64,000 bases of DNA from Spirosoma fluviale (GTDB lineage Bacteria; Bacteroidota; Bacteroidia; Cytophagales; Spirosomataceae): positions 1 through 64,000 of the forward strand of contig CAMCXW010000001.1 in the NCBI GenBank assembly GCA_945883625.1. The letters run 5' to 3'. Made by a program: the position numbers and the translations under genes. Under the pieces are notes generated by a model that was not told the DNA's origin, ran no database searches, and saw only the letters and a list, made by a program, of their open reading frames with translations. Positions 16,988 through 24,620 of this stretch are shown piece after piece. Each line of letters opens with the position of its first letter. Positions within the stretch are counted from its first letter, which is position 1.

Positions 16988-18457
16988 ATGCTTGATTCCA
17001 ATAAATTTCTTTTTGAGGCCTTAACGTACGATGACGTATTGTTGTTGCCCGCGTATTCGGAGGTTTTACCTCGAGAGGTAAGTACACAATCACGCTTGAC
17101 ACGAAACATCTCCTTAAATATTCCCATCGTTTCAGCTGCGATGGATACGGTGACAGAAGCAGCTCTAGCCATTGCTTTAGCGCAAGAAGGGGGAATTGGT
17201 ATTATTCACAAAAACATGACGATTGATCAGCAGGCTGCACAGGTTCGCAAAGTAAAGCGATCTGAATCTGGTATGATCATTGACCCTGTTACGTTAAAAG
17301 ACGATCAAACTTTGGGTGATGCGCAACGCATCATGAAAGAATTTAAAATTGGCGGCATCCCTGTGATTGACGACAATGGTCATTTAGTGGGGATTTTAAC
17401 TAACCGCGATTTGCGTTTCCAAAAGCAAACTTCGCGCCCGGTGGCCGAGATAATGACCAAAGACAATTTGATCACGGCCAAAGAAGGAATCAGCATGGAA
17501 GAAGCTGAGAGCATATTGCAAGAATATAAAATCGAAAAACTTCCGATCATTGATAAAAACAGCAAGTTGATAGGTTTGATTACCTACAAAGATATATTGA
17601 AGCGTAAATCTCACCCATTGGCATCCAAAGATTCCTTAGGCCGTTTGCGTGTTGGAGCGGCGGTGGGCGTTACACCTGATTTACTCGATCGGGTACAAGC
17701 TTTAGTGACTGTGGGCGTTGACGTTATCTCCATTGATACGGCTCATGGGCATTCCAAAGGGGTAATCGACGCGTTGAAATCGGTCAAAAAAGCATTTCCA
17801 AATTTGGACGTTATTGTGGGGAATATTGCCACGGGTGAAGCAGCCCTTGCCTTGGCAAAAGCGGGCGCGGATGCGGTCAAAGTGGGTGTGGGTCCAGGAA
17901 GTATTTGTACGACGCGAATTATTGCGGGTGTGGGTATGCCTCAATTAACGGCCGTTTATGAAGCAGCGAAGGCATTAGCGAAATTTGATGTGCCGGTTAT
18001 TGCGGATGGTGGAATACGTTATTCGGGTGATGTGGCCAAAGCAATTGCTGGTGGCGCAAGTACGGTCATGATTGGATCCTTGTTGGCGGGTACGGATGAA
18101 GCACCTGGTGAGATGATTATTCTAGAGGGACGTAAGTTTAAATCTTACCGTGGGATGGGTTCTTTGGAGGCCATGGAAGATGGATCGAAAGATCGTTATT
18201 TCCAAGATGCGGAAGATGATATTAAAAAATTAGTTCCGGAAGGAATTGTGGGCCGTGTCCCTTTCAAAGGTTCGGTGACTGAGATTTTATACCAAATGGT
18301 CGGCGGATTAAAAGCCGGCATGGGATACTGCGGAGCTTCTTCTATTGAAATTATGCAGCAAGCCAAATTTGTTAAAATTACATCTGCTGGGGTGAAAGAA
18401 AGTCATCCACATGATGTGAGTATTTCTAAGGAAGCGCCAAATTATTCGGTTAAATAA
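16988..18457 (+). CDS. guaB: Inosine-5'-monophosphate dehydrogenase
   Basis: Catalyses NAD-dependent oxidation of IMP to XMP, the committed step of GMP synthesis. A 489-residue TIM-barrel protein with two inserted CBS domains (about 95-205, including [21 protein letters not shown]). Catalytic Cys is in [11 protein letters not shown], followed by the phosphate loop [11 protein letters not shown] and the flap region [10 protein letters not shown]. Length and motifs are standard. It stands alone, with a terminator directly after it. Confidence 0.98.
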   Translation: MLDSNKFLFEALTYDDVLLLPAYSEVLPREVSTQSRLTRNISLNIPIVSAAMDTVTEAALAIALAQEGGIGIIHKNMTIDQQAAQVRKVKRSESGMIIDPVTLKDDQTLGDAQRIMKEFKIGGIPVIDDNGHLVGILTNRDLRFQKQTSRPVAEIMTKDNLITAKEGISMEEAESILQEYKIEKLPIIDKNSKLIGLITYKDILKRKSHPLASKDSLGRLRVGAAVGVTPDLLDRVQALVTVGVDVISIDTAHGHSKGVIDALKSVKKAFPNLDVIVGNIATGEAALALAKAGADAVKVGVGPGSICTTRIIAGVGMPQLTAVYEAAKALAKFDVPVIADGGIRYSGDVAKAIAGGASTVMIGSLLAGTDEAPGEMIILEGRKFKSYRGMGSLEAMEDGSKDRYFQDAEDDIKKLVPEGIVGRVPFKGSVTEILYQMVGGLKAGMGYCGASSIEIMQQAKFVKITSAGVKESHPHDVSISKEAPNYSVK

Positions 18458-18462
18458 ATGAT

Positions 18463-18492
18463 AAGGCCTCGTTCATCGCGAGGCCTTTTTTT
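18463..18492. terminator. Bidirectional terminator between guaB and hemE
   Basis: AAGGCCTCG and CGAGGCCTT form a perfect 9-bp stem around a 7-base loop. A T-run follows rightward and an A-run precedes it, so it can serve both convergent genes. Its right end touches the hemE stop codon. Confidence 0.85.
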
Positions 18493-19522
18493 ATGCTTGG
18501 TAATTTTGAATCGTATCCACGAAACACTGAACTTTATCGGGGTGAATATCTGGATAAACGCCATGACCTAAGTTGGCAATATAACGCTGCGTACCAAAAG
18601 CCTTCAACATCGCCTTCGTTTCCGCCTCTACTGTTTTGAAATCACCATATAGCGCGCATGGATCTAAGTTGCCTTGTAAGGTTTTATTGGGGCCCACAAT
18701 GTTACGTGATTCTTCAATATCCATATTCCAATCCAATCCGATTGTCGCGCAGTTTAATTGCGCCATTTCTGCACGGGCAAAGAAAGCTCCTTTGGCAAAA
18801 AGTGTTACGGGAACATCCAAAATAGCATCACAAATTTGCTTCAGGTAAGGAGTAGAAAAAGTACTGTATTGAGCTGGGGATAATATTCCTGCCCATGAGT
18901 CAAAGATTTGAAGTAAGTTGGCCCCTGCCCCTACCTGTGCTTTCAAATAAGCAATGGTCGAATCTGTAATTTTTTGCAATAGGGCATGCGCTAACGCAGG
19001 GTCAGCGTAAAGCATTTTTTTCGCTTGTGAGAATGTTTTCGAACCTTTTCCTTCGACCATGTAGCAGAAAATGGTGAAGGGTGCACCGGCAAAGCCAATT
19101 AATGGAACGCGTCCGGCTAATTCTTTTTTGACGATTTTAATGGCGTCCAAAACGTATTTTAAATCTTCTTCGGGATTTGCGTCTCGAATTTTGGCTAAAT
19201 CTGCTTGGGAACGAATCACCTCTGGAAAAACTGGTCCTTTTTGTTCCTCCATCAAATAGGGCAAGCCCATCGCTTCTGGAACAACGAGGATATCGGAAAA
19301 GATAATCGCAGCATCTACACCAAACCGGTCGACCGGCTGTAAAGTCACCTCGGCTGCTAGTTCCGGATTCGTGGCTAGACCAATAAATGAACCGGCTTTC
19401 GCACGTACTTCTCGGTACTCAGGTAAAATCCGTCCCGCTTGTCGCATCACCCAAACAGGGACACGTTCTACAGGTAAGCCTTGCGCGGCACGAAGCAGGA
19501 GGTCGTTTTGAAGTTTTTCCAT
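18491..19522 (-). CDS. hemE: Uroporphyrinogen decarboxylase
   Basis: Decarboxylates the four acetate side chains of uroporphyrinogen III to give coproporphyrinogen III in heme synthesis. 343 residues. Seen: the signature [17 protein letters not shown] near the N-terminus (substrate-binding Arg residues), [13 protein letters not shown] with its catalytic Asp, and [17 protein letters not shown] place the start at ATG 19522 (MEKLQND). The frame stays open for 41 more codons upstream, but only because it runs through the 15-bp repeat array, giving a meaningless GLFSS-like repeat, and it would span the promoter. Transcript probably leaderless: the -7 box ends 8 bases before the ATG. Confidence 0.96.
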   Translation of the reverse strand: MEKLQNDLLLRAAQGLPVERVPVWVMRQAGRILPEYREVRAKAGSFIGLATNPELAAEVTLQPVDRFGVDAAIIFSDILVVPEAMGLPYLMEEQKGPVFPEVIRSQADLAKIRDANPEEDLKYVLDAIKIVKKELAGRVPLIGFAGAPFTIFCYMVEGKGSKTFSQAKKMLYADPALAHALLQKITDSTIAYLKAQVGAGANLLQIFDSWAGILSPAQYSTFSTPYLKQICDAILDVPVTLFAKGAFFARAEMAQLNCATIGLDWNMDIEESRNIVGPNKTLQGNLDPCALYGDFKTVEAETKAMLKAFGTQRYIANLGHGVYPDIHPDKVQCFVDTIQNYQA

Positions 19523-19530
19523 ATCGAGCA

Positions 19531-19538
19531 CAAAGGTA
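19531..19538 (-). promoter_or_regulatory. hemE -7 element, start site at or near the ATG
   Basis: The minus strand reads TACCTTTG, identical to the ysxC -7 box on the other side of the repeat element. Only 8 bases separate it from the hemE ATG, so the mRNA should have little or no leader. The -33 position falls inside the left 15-bp array and has no TTG. Confidence 0.6.
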
Positions 19539-19547
19539 AAAGAAAAT

Positions 19548-19629
19548 AGTCCGCAGGGAAAGAGTCCGGAGGAAAATAGTCCGAAGGAAGAGAGTTCGGA
19601 GGGGATTAGTCCGAAGTCCGAAGGGATAT
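19548..19629. repeat. Left inverted array of 15-bp repeats
   Basis: AGTCCGNAGG-type units begin at 19548, 19563, 19578, 19593 and 19608 (exactly 15 bp apart), with a 7-bp partial unit and a last one at 19615. Example unit AGTCCGGAGGAAAAT. The shared 10-base core AGTCCGGAGG is the reverse complement of the core in the right array (20051-20215). Confidence 0.93.
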
Positions 19630-19679
19630 CAGTTTGTCGATACAATAGAAAGCAGAAAAATCGTTTGATAAATAAACGT

Positions 19680-20048
19680 ATGCGTGTTTCTAAATTTGAG
19701 GACCTACTTGTTTGGCAAAAGTCTATTGACTTAGCAATTATAGTTTACAAACTATTTGAAAAGAATCAGGATAGGGGGTTTAAAAATCAAATTCAAAGGG
19801 CATCCGTTTCAATTGCAAATAATATCGCTGAGGGCTTTGACCGAAGCTCGGATAAAGAGTTTAAACGGTTTTTATTTATAGCATTAGGCTCCGCAAGTGA
19901 AGTACGTTCAATGTATTATCTGGCATTGAAACTTAACTATGTTTCCACGGAGGAATATATAAAATGCAATAATAGCTTAATTGAAATCTCAAAAATGTTA
20001 AATGGTCTATCTCGATCTCTTAACCGAAACGAAGTAAAGTATCTTTAA
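19680..20048 (+). CDS. Four-helix-bundle protein, 23S rRNA intervening-sequence (S23/IVP) type
   Basis: A 122-residue intact member of the family known from open reading frames inside 23S rRNA intervening sequences and related to the Avd accessory protein of diversity-generating retroelements. Seen: [19 protein letters not shown] (helix 1), [19 protein letters not shown] (helix 2), [19 protein letters not shown] (helix 3) and the hydrophobic helix-4 segment. The molecular role of this family is not established; basic pentamers that bind nucleic acid are reported for relatives. ATG 19680 begins MRVSKFEDL; a TTG five codons upstream is possible. No reverse transcriptase, variable repeat or rRNA is nearby. 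It lies between two inverted 15-bp arrays. No -7 box was found. Confidence 0.9.
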   Translation: MRVSKFEDLLVWQKSIDLAIIVYKLFEKNQDRGFKNQIQRASVSIANNIAEGFDRSSDKEFKRFLFIALGSASEVRSMYYLALKLNYVSTEEYIKCNNSLIEISKMLNGLSRSLNRNEVKYL

Positions 20049-20050
20049 GC

Positions 20051-20215
20051 CTCAGGACTTATCTCCTCCGGACTCCTTCCCTACGGACTTCACCCCTACG
20101 GACTTCACCCCTACGGACTAACCCCCTTCAGACTACCTCCCTTCAGACTACCTCCCTCCGGACTAACCCCCTCCGGACTAACCCCCTCCGGACTACACCC
20201 CTCCGGACTTCGGCC
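20051..20215. repeat. Right inverted array of 15-bp repeats
   Basis: Eleven units of exactly 15 bp, with GACT at 20056, 20071 and so on to 20206. Consensus CTCCGGACTAACCCC. Neighbouring units are often identical pairs: 20081 and 20096; 20126 and 20141; 20156 and 20171, a sign of recent unit duplication. The last unit runs into TTCGGCC plus a T-run, which could end transcription of the four-helix-bundle gene. Confidence 0.95.
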
Positions 20216-20224
20216 TTTTTTTCT

Positions 20225-20232
20225 TACCTTTG
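20225..20232 (+). promoter_or_regulatory. ysxC -7 element, start site at or near the ATG
   Basis: TACCTTTG followed by CCCCCACC and the ysxC ATG, only 8 bases away. The expected -33 position lies in the last unit of the right 15-bp array and lacks TTG. Confidence 0.6.
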
Positions 20233-20240
20233 CCCCCACC

Positions 20241-20858
20241 ATGGCCCAACTATCCGCGCGCTTTATTACAAGCAACACCGATTTTAAGAATTGTCCACCT
20301 GCTCGCTTCCCTGAATTTGCCTTCATTGGCCGATCAAATGTGGGTAAATCCTCATTGATTAATTCGCTTACCTTTCACAAAGGCTTGGCGAAAACATCAC
20401 AGACTCCCGGCAAAACCCAACTCATCAATCACTTTATGATTGACGACAAATGGTACTTAGTCGATTTGCCAGGATATGGTTTTGCCAAAGTAAGTAAAGA
20501 AAAGCGCAGGGATTTTGAGAAAATGATCTTTGACTATTTGACCAACCGCGCAAGTTTAACCTGCCTATTTGTATTAATTGATATCCGCCTCAAGCCACAA
20601 GCTGTGGACATCGAATTTATGAATCGCATGGTCGAGGCTGAAATACCTTTTTACATTGTTTTTACTAAAGCCGATAAACTGTCGCAAAAACAAGTAAACG
20701 AAAGCGTAGATGCCTACACCAATTTCTTGCTTGAAAGTTGGGACGAACTACCTAAATTCTTTATTACCTCGGCTGAAAAACATGTAGGTCGCGAAGAAAT
20801 TTTAGCCAGCATTGATGAATTAATTAAATCATCTCCCTATAAAGTAGGTAAATCTTAA
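20241..20858 (+). CDS. ysxC: Ribosome-biogenesis GTPase YihA/YsxC (EngB)
   Basis: Essential TRAFAC GTPase that assists late 50S subunit assembly. 205 residues. G1 GRSNVGKSS, G2 region SQTPGKTQ, G3 DLPGYG, G4 TKADK and G5 ITSAE are all present in order. The ATG at 20241 (MAQLSARF) starts just before the conserved region and fits a near-leaderless transcript. The next gene has its own -7 box overlapping the end of this one. Confidence 0.97.
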   Translation: MAQLSARFITSNTDFKNCPPARFPEFAFIGRSNVGKSSLINSLTFHKGLAKTSQTPGKTQLINHFMIDDKWYLVDLPGYGFAKVSKEKRRDFEKMIFDYLTNRASLTCLFVLIDIRLKPQAVDIEFMNRMVEAEIPFYIVFTKADKLSQKQVNESVDAYTNFLLESWDELPKFFITSAEKHVGREEILASIDELIKSSPYKVGKS

Positions 20859-20866
20859 TACTTTTG
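20859..20866 (+). promoter_or_regulatory. -7 element of the DUF5606 gene
   Basis: TACTTTTG just after the ysxC stop codon, followed by CCCCCATCATT, nearly the same start region as at wecB (48-58). The ATG is 23 bases downstream. Confidence 0.5.
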
Positions 20867-20889
20867 CCCCCATCATTAGCTAAACATAC

Positions 20890-21390
20890 ATGGAATTATT
20901 GAATGAAGTTGCCCACATCTCTGGTAAACCTGGGTTATTTAAAGTGTTAAAGCCAACAAGAACCGGTGTAATCGTTGAAACGCTAGACGCTGCCAAACAA
21001 AAGTCAGTGGTTAGCGGCCAAACACGTATCTCCGTACTGAAAGACATCTCGCTTTATTTGGCAGATCACCAAGACAGCACACTTCCATTAGCAGATTTGT
21101 TTTTGCAAATTCATGCTAAATTCAATGGCACACTACCAATAGAGCCTAAAAAAGCGAACGATACCGAACTATATGCCGCCCTTGCCGAAGTAGTTCCTAA
21201 TTATGACGCTGATCGCGTTTTCGCTTCCGATATCAAGAAAATCCTTAATTGGTACCTAATTTTATTCACATTTGTTCCCGAACTTTTCCCTGCCAAAGCT
21301 GCTAAAGCACCTAAAGCTGAAAAAGAAGAAAAGGAAGTAAAAGAAGTGAAAAAACCAGCCGCAAAAAAGGCCGATAAAAAAGCTAAGTAA
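20890..21390 (+). CDS. DUF5606 domain protein
   Basis: A 166-residue Bacteroidota-specific protein of unknown function. The N-terminal 50 residues (ISGKPGLFKVLKPTRTGVIVETLD, then VSGQTRISVLKDISLYL) form the family's small beta-rich domain. Residues about 55-130 are mostly helical. The tail from 137 on is Lys/Ala/Glu-rich (KAAKAPKAEKEEKEVKE-like) and probably disordered, suggesting nucleic-acid or ribosome contact as an inference. It follows the ribosome assembly GTPase gene and precedes a GNAT gene by 9 bases. Confidence 0.85.
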   Translation: MELLNEVAHISGKPGLFKVLKPTRTGVIVETLDAAKQKSVVSGQTRISVLKDISLYLADHQDSTLPLADLFLQIHAKFNGTLPIEPKKANDTELYAALAEVVPNYDADRVFASDIKKILNWYLILFTFVPELFPAKAAKAPKAEKEEKEVKEVKKPAAKKADKKAK

Positions 21391-21399
21391 TTCCGGCAA

Positions 21400-21888
21400 A
21401 TGCAGGAGGCTATCCAAATACGAGCCATTGCCCCAGAAGACAATCGCGCACTCGCACAGGTTATTCGAACAGCCTTGGCTGAATTTGGTGCAAATAAACC
21501 GGGAACGGTCTATTTCGACCCTACGACAGATGCTCTGCATGAACTTTTTCGTACGCCAGGCTCAGCCTATTTTGTGGCTATACAAGCAGATCAGCTACTT
21601 GGTGGATGTGGCATTTTCCCCACAGAAAACCTGCCAGACGGCACCTGCGAACTCGTTAAACTATACATTGATAAATCATCCCGTGGACAAGGTTTAGGCA
21701 AATTACTCCTCGAAAAGTCCATGAACTGGGCAAAAGAAAATGGATATACCCACGTCTATCTCGAGTCCATGCCCGAACTATCCAAAGCTGTTTCCATCTA
21801 TAAAAAATTGGGATTTATGGACCTAACTGGGCCATTAGGCAACAGCGGACATGACGGATGCGATATCTGGATGATCAAAACTTTATAA
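21400..21888 (+). CDS. GNAT-family N-acetyltransferase
   Basis: Acetyl-CoA-dependent acyltransferase of 162 residues with unknown acceptor. Motif A is clear: VKLYIDKSSRGQGLGKLLLEK (about 87-107) with the RGQGLG pyrophosphate loop, and motif B YLESMPELSKAVSIYKKLGF. The domain fills the protein. It starts 9 bases after the DUF5606 gene, so the two are probably cotranscribed; a strong terminator closes the unit. Confidence 0.88.
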   Translation: MQEAIQIRAIAPEDNRALAQVIRTALAEFGANKPGTVYFDPTTDALHELFRTPGSAYFVAIQADQLLGGCGIFPTENLPDGTCELVKLYIDKSSRGQGLGKLLLEKSMNWAKENGYTHVYLESMPELSKAVSIYKKLGFMDLTGPLGNSGHDGCDIWMIKTL

Positions 21889-21920
21889 AAAAAGACCTCG
21901 AATTTCTTCGAGGTCTTTTA
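21888..21920. terminator. Terminator between the GNAT gene and cytochrome c gene
   Basis: AAAGACCTCGAA and TTCGAGGTCTTT form a long stem with a short loop and flanking A and T runs, so it can act in both directions on the convergent genes. Confidence 0.88.
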
Positions 21921-21940
21921 ATTTGAAAGAGTTTAAATTC

Positions 21941-22267
21941 CTATTTCAAAGAATTAATGTACTTCGCTAATTTCACCGCATCTTCCTTGGGCACATTAGC
22001 CATTGGAGCCATTGGCGGATAACCTGGCCAGTTAGACGGCTGAGGTTTTGCAATTAAGGCAACGATCTTATCCACGGAATATTTCTTTTTTGCCACATCC
22101 TTATAAGCAGGGCCCACTAAACGCGTATCCACTTTATGACAAGCAAAACACGTATATTTTTGCATTAATGGCTTAATATCAGCTGGAAAATCTTCCGCTT
22201 TCGCTTCGAAACCAAAGGCAACAGCAGCTAACGCCACAGACATAATTAATTTAGAGTAAGTTTTCAT
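21941..22267 (-). CDS. Small periplasmic c-type cytochrome
   Basis: 108 residues: signal peptide (MKTYSKLIMSVALAAVAFGFEAKA), then one class I cytochrome c domain. The heme motif is C40-F-A-C43-H44, and M86 or M89 in YPPMAPMANV is the likely axial Met. VDTRLVGPAYKDVAKK is typical of cytochrome c551/c552-like proteins. ATG 22267 starts exactly at the signal peptide; the longer in-frame start at 22288 is less likely. It is monocistronic, and its redox partner is not evident from the neighbours. Confidence 0.92.
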   Translation of the reverse strand: MKTYSKLIMSVALAAVAFGFEAKAEDFPADIKPLMQKYTCFACHKVDTRLVGPAYKDVAKKKYSVDKIVALIAKPQPSNWPGYPPMAPMANVPKEDAVKLAKYINSLK

Positions 22268-22360
22268 ATAGTATAATTCGTTAAACACTCAGGCCTAAGC
22301 CAATTTAATTACTAAGCATTTGTAATCTGAATCGCAAATTAATAGATTAAATCTAATTTA

Positions 22361-23185
22361 CTATCCCTTTTTCACAGAATCCACGGCATTTCGTACACTT
22401 CCATGGGTTTCAAGCAAATTTGCTGCTATTTCCTCCGACACACCCGTTGCCTCGCATACCATCCGAATCGCACGCAAAACTAATTTGTGATTGCTCAATT
22501 GCATGTCAACCATCTTATTGCCCCGCACCTTTCCTAAGCGAATCATCACCGTCGTCGAAACCATATTCAACACTAATTTCTGTGCCGTTCCCGACTTCAT
22601 GCGCGTACTTCCCGTGACATATTCAGGGCCAACCAACACCTCGATAGGGTAATTAGCTTCCGCAGCAATCACGCTTCCACCATTGCAAACAATACATCCA
22701 GTCAAAATTCCGTGCGCATTGGCCGCCTTCAATCCACCCACCACATAGGGTGTCCGACCAGAAGCCGCAATCCCAATCACCGTATCCAAAGGACCAATTC
22801 CAAACGCTTCCATATCTTTCCATGCTTGATCCGGATCGTCCTCCGCATTCTCCACTGCCTTACGAATTGCTCCATCCCCCCCCGCAATAATACCAATCAC
22901 TAAATCAAATGGCACTCCATACGTAGGTGGACATTCAGAAGCGTCCACAACTCCTAGTCGGCCTGAAGTGCCCGCACCAATATAAAACAAGCGACCCCCT
23001 TGCTCCATCCGAGGTACAATTTGATTAACCAAAGCCTCAATCGCTGGAATGACTTTTTCAACAGCAAGAGGCACCGTCTTATCTTCAGCGTTCATTTGGC
23101 GCAAAAGCGTGTCTACCGATTGCTTATCTAAGTCTTCGTAATGAGAAGCTGATTCCGTCGCCAGCAAAGTTAAGTTTTCAGCCAT
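22361..23185 (-). CDS. murQ: N-acetylmuramic acid 6-phosphate etherase
   Basis: Cleaves the lactyl ether of MurNAc-6-phosphate to give GlcNAc-6-phosphate and D-lactate in cell-wall recycling. 274 residues forming a single SIS domain. Seen: YIGAGTSGRLGVVDASECPPTYGV (sugar-phosphate loop with the catalytic Glu region), GIAASGRTPYVVGGLK and GSTRMKSGTAQKLVLN. It is three bases downstream of the peptidase gene, so cotranscription is expected. No MurNAc transporter or AnmK is adjacent. Confidence 0.96.
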   Translation of the reverse strand: MAENLTLLATESASHYEDLDKQSVDTLLRQMNAEDKTVPLAVEKVIPAIEALVNQIVPRMEQGGRLFYIGAGTSGRLGVVDASECPPTYGVPFDLVIGIIAGGDGAIRKAVENAEDDPDQAWKDMEAFGIGPLDTVIGIAASGRTPYVVGGLKAANAHGILTGCIVCNGGSVIAAEANYPIEVLVGPEYVTGSTRMKSGTAQKLVLNMVSTTVMIRLGKVRGNKMVDMQLSNHKLVLRAIRMVCEATGVSEEIAANLLETHGSVRNAVDSVKKG

Positions 23186-23188
23186 TTG

Positions 23189-24559
23189 TTAGTTCGATAA
23201 TTTTGCCAAATTCGCAAAGAAATGTGGAATCGTTTCAATTCCTTTATAAAAATTAAATAAGCCGTAATGCTCGTTTGGCGAATGAATTGCATCCGTATCT
23301 AATCCAAATCCCATCAGTATCGACTTCATACCTAATTCCTTCTCAAATAAGGCAACAATAGGAATACTACCCCCTCCACGTGTAGGAACGGGCTCTTTCC
23401 CAAACGTCGTCGCTAACGCATCTGATGCCGCTTGAAACGCAATACTATCGGTTGGCATTAAATATGCCTCTCCACCATGGTGTGCTTTAACTGTCACTTT
23501 CACCCCTTTTGGCGCAATCGACAAAAAATGCTTCGTAAACAATTGCGTAATTTCTTCAGAACGCTGATTAGGCACTAATCGCATGGAAATTTTTGCATGA
23601 GCCATCGATGGCAAAACCGTCTTGGCTCCCTCGCCCGTATACCCACCCCAAATACCATTCACGTCTAAAGTAGGCCGAATTGAAGCACGCTCAATCGATG
23701 AATACCCTTTTTCACCATAAACCGTTTGAATCCCTAAATCTTTCTGATACGCATCCAAATCAAATGGGGTCTGTCCCATCGCCGCTCGATCTGCCGCACT
23801 CAGATCAAGTACTTCATCATAAAATCCTGGAATAGTGATGCGATTAAATTCATCATGCAGCGAAGCAATCATTTGGCATAAAATATTAATTGGATTCGCA
23901 ACCGCTCCTCCATATACGCCAGAATGTAAATCACGATTAGGCCCTTGAACCGATACCTCCATGTAACTCAAACCACGTAAACCCACATCGATCGACGGGG
24001 TATCATTGGCAATAATGGCCGTATCTGAAATGAGAATAACGTCAGCTGCCAGTAACGCTCTGTTTGAGGAAACGAATAAACCTAGATTATCAGATCCTAC
24101 TTCTTCTTCACCTTCGATCATAAATTTAACGTTGCAGGTCAACTCACCGCTGGCATGCATCGCCTCGAAGGCTTTGATGTGCATGAAAACTTGACCCTTG
24201 TCATCACAAGCACCACGAGCGAAAATTTTCCCATCTTTAATAATTGGCTCAAATGGGGGATTGTCCCATAAATGTAAGGGATCAGCTGGCTGGACATCGT
24301 AATGGCCATAAACCAAAACAGTAGGCGCAGCAGGATCAATCATTTTCTCCCCATAGACAATTGGAAAACCAGCCGTCTCTTCCAAACGCACATGATCAGC
24401 TCCTACTTTACGTAAACTTTCAGCGACCCATTCGGCCGTTTGACGAACAGAATCGGCATATGCTGGATCAGCAGAAATGGATGGAAGACTTAAAAATTCA
24501 AGTAATTCTGCCAAAAAACGATCGTGATTGGCCTGTATAAAATCTTGTGTATTTTTCAT
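23189..24559 (-). CDS. M20-family dipeptidase/carboxypeptidase
   Basis: Zinc-dependent cytoplasmic peptidase of 456 residues, related to carnosinase-type dipeptidases. Metal and catalytic motifs: VYGHYDVQPA (His, Asp), RGACDDKGQ, the EGEEEVGS acidic pair, LHSGVYGG in the dimerisation lid, and the late HSPNEHYG. ATG 24559 (MKNTQDFIQANHDRFLAELL) is preferred; an upstream in-frame ATG at 24586 adds nine residues. It is coupled to murQ, so the pair may process wall-derived muropeptides, but the substrate is not fixed by sequence. Confidence 0.92.
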   Translation of the reverse strand: MKNTQDFIQANHDRFLAELLEFLSLPSISADPAYADSVRQTAEWVAESLRKVGADHVRLEETAGFPIVYGEKMIDPAAPTVLVYGHYDVQPADPLHLWDNPPFEPIIKDGKIFARGACDDKGQVFMHIKAFEAMHASGELTCNVKFMIEGEEEVGSDNLGLFVSSNRALLAADVILISDTAIIANDTPSIDVGLRGLSYMEVSVQGPNRDLHSGVYGGAVANPINILCQMIASLHDEFNRITIPGFYDEVLDLSAADRAAMGQTPFDLDAYQKDLGIQTVYGEKGYSSIERASIRPTLDVNGIWGGYTGEGAKTVLPSMAHAKISMRLVPNQRSEEITQLFTKHFLSIAPKGVKVTVKAHHGGEAYLMPTDSIAFQAASDALATTFGKEPVPTRGGGSIPIVALFEKELGMKSILMGFGLDTDAIHSPNEHYGLFNFYKGIETIPHFFANLAKLSN

Positions 24560-24594
24560 GGGTTGTCGGCGGAATTGAATGTACATTCCATCGA

Positions 24595-24602
24595 CAAATA
24601 TA
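24595..24602 (-). promoter_or_regulatory. -7 element of the peptidase-murQ operon
   Basis: The minus strand reads TATATTTG, 35 bases before the peptidase ATG, in the 61-bp gap after plsY. No convincing -33 TTG. Confidence 0.45.
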
Positions 24603-24620
24603 AAAAAATAAAATCAAGCT

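Larger units (their letters stand above)
19548..20215. mobile_element. Candidate repeat-bracketed four-helix-bundle cassette
   Basis: A 668-bp unit: left 15-bp array, one four-helix-bundle gene, right 15-bp array in inverse orientation. It fills the whole space between the divergent hemE and ysxC promoters, whose -7 boxes start about 10 bp outside each array. Transcripts through it could fold the arrays on each other with the gene in the loop, as in rRNA intervening sequences that encode this protein family. There is no transposase and no target duplication that I can identify. Mobility is an inference from structure. Confidence 0.5.

Noticed and set aside
19523-19645. 41-codon N-terminal extension of hemE
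   Set aside because: It is encoded by the left 15-bp array and the promoter region. Known HemE proteins begin near MEKLQND, and the -7 box lies inside the extension.
19680-20048. Avd component of a diversity-generating retroelement
   Set aside because: No reverse transcriptase, template repeat or variable-repeat target gene is found in the window.
19680-20048. True 23S rRNA intervening sequence
   Set aside because: No rRNA sequence flanks the gene; hemE and ysxC do.
20051-20215. CRISPR-like regular repeat
   Set aside because: Units are 15 bp with no unique spacers of 30 bp or so, and no cas genes are present. It is a minisatellite.
20111-20326. Minus-strand open frame with repeated SPEGG/SPEGV pentapeptides
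   Set aside because: It exists because the 15-bp array keeps phase in all frames. The rest is antisense to ysxC. No start region or homology is evident.
22268-22360. Small RNA or promoter in the cytochrome c-murQ gap
   Set aside because: AT-rich with only a 7-of-8 match to the -7 box and no stem or terminator. Nothing could be supported.
24541-24620. tRNA gene in intergenic gaps
   Set aside because: I looked in this and the other gaps over 60 bp for cloverleaf arms and a T-loop GTTCRA pattern; none was convincing.
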